Shown here: piece by piece, positions 4,754-9,112 of the stretch
Position numbering within the stretch: the first letter of the stretch is position 1
Layout: the number at the start of each line of letters is the position of its first letter
Source: an uncultured Clostridia bacterium
Lineage (GTDB): Bacteria > Bacillota > Clostridia > Oscillospirales > Ruminococcaceae
NCBI GenBank assembly: GCA_946613705.1
Contig: CAMOFU010000085.1
Location: forward strand, 1 to 9,112
DNA length: 9,112 nt
Direction: 5' to 3'
The notes under the pieces: model-generated
Databases searched by the model: none
Told to the model about the DNA's origin: nothing
The model's input: the letters and a program-made list of their open reading frames with translations, nothing else
Translations under genes and position numbers: made by a program

Positions 4754-7657
4754 GTGAAAAACACATTTGTGAAACGTGTTATTTCATCTGCTCTTGCATT
4801 ATCGCTGGCAGCATCCTGCGGGCTGACAGCGTTTGCGGCAGAAAGCGCTTCGCAGCCCAAGGATCTCTCTGCTGAGATCATTGATGCGAGCAACCGCGAG
4901 AATGCGTACAGCAACTATGTCAAGAAGTACGCTGATGCGGCAAGACCCAAGACAGAGGTCATGATAAACGGTGCTGATTACGACAAGGATAAGAGCGGCG
5001 ACGGCGCTGTTATCACTGTCGAGACCGTTGACGGTGAGCCTAATGTTCTGAAATGGGCCAATCAGGAGGGTACTCTTTCATATAAGGTCAAGGTGCCCGA
5101 AACAGGCTGGTATAATATCGAAGCCAAGTATGAGGCGCTCGAGGGCGGTACGACTGCGATAGAGTTCGCACTGCTCATCGACGGAGTATGCCCGTATACC
5201 ACGGCTTCGAGAATAACGCTGCCCAAGAGATGGGTCAATAAGACCGAGATCGAGCAGGACGTGAGAGGCAACGATATCCGTCCGGGGCAGATCGAGAAGG
5301 TCTGCTGGCAGGTCAGCCCCTTCAAGGACACCGACGGACTGAGGAACGAGGCGCTGGGCTTCTATATCGAGGCGGGTGAGCATACGCTCACATTGCAGTC
5401 GCAGAAGGCGCAGTTCGCTCTTGCTTATCTCAAGCTGTTCAATGAGACAGCGCCCGAGGCATATGTTGCTCCCGACTCATCGGCAATAGCAGGCTCGCAC
5501 GCCGAAAGGATCCTCCTTGAGGGTGAGAGCGCCGATTACAAGTCGGACAGAACGCTGTTCCCGACCGCAGACAGAAACTCCTATCTGACATCTTCCGTAA
5601 ACGGCCAGAGCCCCACAAAGACCAGGTACAATACCATAGGCAAGGATAACTGGAACAAGGCTACGCAGGCCGCTACATGGGAAGTTGATATAACTACCGC
5701 AGGCTATTACAAGATCGGTATCCGCGCAAAGCAGGAGACCATGAGAGGTATGTATTCCAACAGAAGGCTCTACATCGACGGCGTTGTTCCCAATGCCGAG
5801 TGCGAGCAGGTGAAGTTCTATTATGACACCGACTGGGTGCTGACCGTTCCTTCGGTCGGTGATGAGCCGATGTATTTCTACCTCGATGCAGGAAAGCATA
5901 CCCTTACTCTTGAGGCTGTTCCCGGTGAGATCGGCGAGATCATGGGCGATATCGACGAGATCGTTTATCAGGTAAACAGCTATTACAGACAGATCCGTGC
6001 GATCACGGGACCTAATCCCGATGAGTATAACAACTACGATATCAAGGGCTCTATCCCGGGTATCCTCGACAGGTTCAAGGAGTATTCCGAGAGCCTGAGA
6101 AAGCAGATGAAGAAGATAGAGGACCTTTCGGGCAGCGGCGGAACAGAGGCTGTAACGCTCGACAAGCTGGCTATCGTGCTCGACAAGTGCGTTGACAAGG
6201 CGGACAGGATCCCCAGCATGATGAGCCAGATCAAGGATAACGTTACATCCGTTTCCTCGTGGGTGAACCAGTACCGCGAGCAGCCCCTCGAGATAGATAT
6301 GATCGAGGTGCTGACAAGCGATCAGGAGTTCACAGACTGCGGCGAGAACTTCTTCAAGTCGGTAGCATTCGGCTTCAGATCGTTCATCGGCTCCTTCTTC
6401 GAGGATTATAACTCCCTCGCAGAGGACGACTCCGCAGCTATGGTGTGCTGGACGACGCTCGGCCGTGATAATGCGACCGTTATCCAGAACCTTATAAGCA
6501 ACGACTATAACCCCAATGCAAAGACCAAGGTAAACATGAAGCTCGTTCAGGGCGGTATCATCGAAGCTACGTTCGCAGGCAAGGGACCCGATCTTGCACT
6601 GTTTATGGGCGGCGACTTCCCGATACAGCTTGCGGCAAGAGATGTTCTTGTCGATCTGAAAAAGTTTGATGACTATGAAGAGGTCATGAGCCGCTTCGCT
6701 CCGCAGGCAGGCGTGCTTTATGAGTATAACGGCGGCTGCTACGGACTGCCCGTTTCGCAGACCTTCCCGATGCTCTTCTACCGTTCGGACGTTCTCTCGC
6801 AGTACGGCATAGATCCCAAGACCGATCTGGCGACCTGGGACGGACTGCTCAAGGTGCTGCCGACTCTCCAGAGGAATTACATGGAGGTCGGACTGATACT
6901 CCCGATAGGAAGCGTTATCTCGCCTGTTACCGAGGCAGGAAACACCTTTGCAAGTATGCTGCTGCAAAAGGGCGTGAACTACTATGACGACGCTCAGACC
7001 AAGACAAACTTCGATACTCAGGAGGCTATAGATTCGTTCGATGCGTGGACGAAGTTCTATACCACCTACAGCTTCGAGCAGACCTATGACGCATTCACAA
7101 GATTCAGACAGGGCGATATGCCTGTGCTGATACAGAACTATACGTTCTTCAACCAGCTGACCGTTGCGGCTCCCGAGATCAAGGGCTGCTGGAGCTTCCA
7201 GCCGATGCCCGGCACCGTTCAGGCGGACGGCAGCATAAATCACGCTTCCTGCTCGCAGGGCTCTGCGGCGATCATCTTCTCCACTCTTGACGAGGAGAGA
7301 CAGAAGGACGCATGGGAGTTCATCAAGTGGTTCACCTCCGACGAGACGATGACGAGCTACGGTAACGATATCGAGGCTATACTCGGTACGATGGGACGTT
7401 TCGACACCGCTAACCTTGCGGCACTCGAGAAGCTCAGCTGGACCACCAGCGAGGTGGCTACTCTCAAGGAGCAGCTGCTGTCTCAGGTCGAGATACCCGT
7501 TATCCCCGCCTCCTACGGTGTAACGAGAGGCCTGATGAACGCATTCAGAGAGACTGTAAACAATGCAGAGAATGCAAGAGACACACTGTTCTGGTATAAT
7601 AAGGATATCAACGATGAGATCACTCGTAAGCGTGAGGATCTCGGACTGAATAACTGA
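4754..7657 (+). CDS. Large multidomain carbohydrate ABC transporter solute-binding protein
   Basis: This 967-aa exported protein captures the substrate for the two permeases that follow. GTG 4754 is chosen because AAAGGTGG lies 8 bases upstream; GTG 4742 falls inside that site. A signal peptide spans 1-29, with a possible cut after AFA or FAA and a poor lipobox at C22. Two beta-sandwich modules follow (about 64-232 and 251-408), sharing TGWYNI/AGYYKI, IDGV and YIEAGEHTLTL/YLDAGKHTLTL. They look like carbohydrate-binding modules. A helical segment (about 410-510) leads to a SBP_bac_1-type domain (about 560-945) with GKGPDLALFMGG, GLPVSQTFPMLFYRSDVL, a QGDMPVLIQNY segment, and DAWEFIKWFTS. Ordinary family members have about 400-450 residues, so this is more than double. 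The substrate is unknown; an oligo- or polysaccharide is inferred. Codon use suggests high expression. Confidence 0.88.
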   Translation: MKNTFVKRVISSALALSLAASCGLTAFAAESASQPKDLSAEIIDASNRENAYSNYVKKYADAARPKTEVMINGADYDKDKSGDGAVITVETVDGEPNVLKWANQEGTLSYKVKVPETGWYNIEAKYEALEGGTTAIEFALLIDGVCPYTTASRITLPKRWVNKTEIEQDVRGNDIRPGQIEKVCWQVSPFKDTDGLRNEALGFYIEAGEHTLTLQSQKAQFALAYLKLFNETAPEAYVAPDSSAIAGSHAERILLEGESADYKSDRTLFPTADRNSYLTSSVNGQSPTKTRYNTIGKDNWNKATQAATWEVDITTAGYYKIGIRAKQETMRGMYSNRRLYIDGVVPNAECEQVKFYYDTDWVLTVPSVGDEPMYFYLDAGKHTLTLEAVPGEIGEIMGDIDEIVYQVNSYYRQIRAITGPNPDEYNNYDIKGSIPGILDRFKEYSESLRKQMKKIEDLSGSGGTEAVTLDKLAIVLDKCVDKADRIPSMMSQIKDNVTSVSSWVNQYREQPLEIDMIEVLTSDQEFTDCGENFFKSVAFGFRSFIGSFFEDYNSLAEDDSAAMVCWTTLGRDNATVIQNLISNDYNPNAKTKVNMKLVQGGIIEATFAGKGPDLALFMGGDFPIQLAARDVLVDLKKFDDYEEVMSRFAPQAGVLYEYNGGCYGLPVSQTFPMLFYRSDVLSQYGIDPKTDLATWDGLLKVLPTLQRNYMEVGLILPIGSVISPVTEAGNTFASMLLQKGVNYYDDAQTKTNFDTQEAIDSFDAWTKFYTTYSFEQTYDAFTRFRQGDMPVLIQNYTFFNQLTVAAPEIKGCWSFQPMPGTVQADGSINHASCSQGSAAIIFSTLDEERQKDAWEFIKWFTSDETMTSYGNDIEAILGTMGRFDTANLAALEKLSWTTSEVATLKEQLLSQVEIPVIPASYGVTRGLMNAFRETVNNAENARDTLFWYNKDINDEITRKREDLGLNN

Positions 7658-7677
7658 GGAAGGAGGAGAACTGACTA

Positions 7678-8610
7678 ATGGCTAATAACAACACCCCCGT
7701 GAACCGACAGGGCAAGTGGGCTTACACCTGGCATATGATGAAGGTGAATAAGGGCTGCTACGGTCTTCTCGCTCCCTTTATGATACTGTTTATCATATTC
7801 ACCGTTATCCCCGTTGTAATGTCGCTGCCTATGGGCTTCACGAACTTCAACATGATCCAGACGCCCAAGTGGGTAGGCTTCTCCAACTTCTATACGCTGT
7901 TCCTCAACGACGACGTATTCCTTATCGCGATCAGGAACACACTGATCTTTGCGATATTCACGGGTCCGTTCTCGTATGTGCTGAGCTTCTTTATCGCCTG
8001 GCTCATCAATGAGATGCACCCCTTCCTGAAGACCTTCTTCACATTCGTGTTCTATGCTCCTTCGATGACGACTTCGGTATATGTTACCTGGCAGCTGATC
8101 CTTTCGGGCGACAGCTACGGCTACCTGAACTCGATCATGATGGACATCGGACTGTTCAATTCGCCCAAGCAGTTCCTGACCGATACCAACTACATTCTTC
8201 CCGTAGTTATCATCGTTCAGCTGTGGATCTCGATGGGCGCGGGCTTCCTTGCTATCCGTGCGGGCTTCCAGAACATCGACAAGTCGATGTACGAGGCAGG
8301 CGCGATCGAGGGCATCAAGAACCGCTGGCAGGAGCTTTTCACCATCACGATCCCCTCAATGGGACCTCAGCTGCTGTTCGCAGCCGTAATGCAGATCTCG
8401 TCCTCGTTCACCGTAGGTGCGGTAGGACAGATGCTGGTAGGTCTTCCCTCTACAGACTATGCCGCTCATACGATCATGAACCATGCAACAGACTACGGTT
8501 CGATACGTTATGAGATGGGATATGCTTCCGCGATATGCTTTGTGCTGTTCATGGCCATGCTGCTCGCCAATAAGGGAGTAAACTGGCTGCTCGGCAAATA
8601 TCTTGATTAA
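7678..8610 (+). CDS. Carbohydrate ABC transporter permease, MalF/UgpA type
   Basis: This 310-aa inner-membrane permease forms half of the import channel. About six membrane helices are visible (near 28-52, 84-110, 116-140, 172-194, 229-251 and 279-300). The cytoplasmic EAA loop is clear at 206-230, with EAGAIEG at 206-212 and IPSMGP at 225-230; this loop docks onto the ATPase. The length and the single N-terminal helix before the channel core fit the UgpA/LacF-like form of CUT1 permeases. AGGAGG (7661-7666) precedes ATG 7678, and only 20 bases separate it from the binding-protein stop, so the two are co-transcribed. The MalG-type partner follows after 17 bases. Confidence 0.93.
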   Translation: MANNNTPVNRQGKWAYTWHMMKVNKGCYGLLAPFMILFIIFTVIPVVMSLPMGFTNFNMIQTPKWVGFSNFYTLFLNDDVFLIAIRNTLIFAIFTGPFSYVLSFFIAWLINEMHPFLKTFFTFVFYAPSMTTSVYVTWQLILSGDSYGYLNSIMMDIGLFNSPKQFLTDTNYILPVVIIVQLWISMGAGFLAIRAGFQNIDKSMYEAGAIEGIKNRWQELFTITIPSMGPQLLFAAVMQISSSFTVGAVGQMLVGLPSTDYAAHTIMNHATDYGSIRYEMGYASAICFVLFMAMLLANKGVNWLLGKYLD

Positions 8611-8627
8611 AGGAGGGAGGACTGAAA

Positions 8628-9112
8628 ATGGCAAGAAGGAAGAAAAAGCAGGTATCCATCGACAAGCTGAAGGTCAAGGATAAAAAGAAGCGCATTAACG
8701 GTTCTCTCGGCGGAGATATTGCGATATTCATATTCCTCGCACTTCTGGGATTATTTATGATCTTCCCGATCTACTACTCGTTCATCCAGTCGATAAAGCC
8801 TATCGAGGAGCTGTTTGTGTTCCCGCCGAGACTTTACGTTCTGAACCCGACTACCAAGAGCTTCTCTGATATGTTCACCGTTGCGGCGAGCCTGTGGGTA
8901 CCGCTTTCGAGATACATATTCAACAGCGTGTTCATCACGGTAGTCATCTGTATATGCAACCTGTTCGTTTGCTGCTGCGCGGGCTTTGCACTTTCAAAGT
9001 GCCGCTTCCCGGGCGCCAACTTCATCAACAAGCTGATCGTTACCGCCCTGCTGTTCGCTTCAAACGCAACATGGATCATGCAGTTCATGGTTTACTCCAA
9101 GCTGCATATCAT
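8628..9112 (+). CDS. Carbohydrate ABC transporter permease, MalG/UgpE type (partial)
   Basis: ATG 8628 is preceded by GGGAGG (8615-8620), and the frame stays open to the end of the window, giving 161 residues of a protein that normally has about 275-310. It begins with a strongly basic tail (MARRKKK, then KVKDKKKR). A first membrane helix follows (about 31-53) with the FPIYYSFIQSIKP pattern usual for MalG-type proteins, then FPPRLYVLNPT (65-75), also typical of the family. Helix 2 (about 96-121) and the start of helix 3 (about 134-155) are present. The EAA loop lies beyond the window. Helix 2 is unusually rich in cysteine (C108, C110, C115-C117). It is expected to pair with the upstream permease. 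Confidence 0.9.
   Translation, partial: MARRKKKQVSIDKLKVKDKKKRINGSLGGDIAIFIFLALLGLFMIFPIYYSFIQSIKPIEELFVFPPRLYVLNPTTKSFSDMFTVAASLWVPLSRYIFNSVFITVVICICNLFVCCCAGFALSKCRFPGANFINKLIVTALLFASNATWIMQFMVYSKLHI

Noticed and set aside
5477..7243. 588-aa open frame on the - strand opposite the binding protein
   Set aside because: It lies fully inside the binding-protein gene in antisense. Its sequence shows no recognisable motif, and its length follows from the biased codon use of the sense strand.

Overview
The window looks like a piece of a Clostridia chromosome, most probably Ruminococcus-like (Oscillospiraceae). This rests on moderate GC, AGGAGG-type ribosome binding sites, GTG starts, and protein sequences that resemble ruminococcal two-component and carbohydrate ABC transporter proteins. 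The genus is an inference from style, not a database result. All supported genes are on the + strand.

Region 1 (1-195) is a gene-free leader. It holds a G-rich TTTGGGG repeat and a perfect 7-bp dyad. Region 2 (196-2370) is a compact, translationally coupled three-gene operon: an OmpR-type response regulator, a short-loop membrane histidine kinase, and a small two-helix membrane protein. It is closed by a strong intrinsic terminator (2336-2370).

Region 3 (2371-2941) is a long control region. It has two LacI-family-operator-like sites 250 bp apart, a textbook sigma-A promoter (TTGACA, 17 bp, TATAAT) and a roughly 200-nt leader carrying a perfect 8-bp tandem repeat and a 12-codon leader ORF with a good ribosome binding site. 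Region 4 (2942-4607) encodes two LolD/MacB-type ABC ATPases in tandem. The second carries a C-terminal AbrB/SpoVT-like swapped-hairpin domain.

Region 5 (4608-4753) is an AT-rich gap with a hairpin and promoter-like boxes. Region 6 (4754-9112, running off the end) is a carbohydrate importer: a very large solute-binding protein (967 aa) with two N-terminal beta-sandwich modules, then MalF-type and MalG-type permeases, the latter cut by the window edge.

The most unusual point is the pairing of two export-type (LolD-like) ATPases, one fused to an AbrB-like domain, with a CUT1-type sugar importer. Gram-positive importers of this kind usually borrow a shared MalK/MsmX-type ATPase encoded elsewhere, and LolD-type ATPases normally sit beside an FtsX-like permease, which is absent here. 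One reading is a sugar importer with its own heterodimeric, non-MalK ATPases. The alternative is two unrelated units side by side, which the codon-use change at the boundary would also allow.
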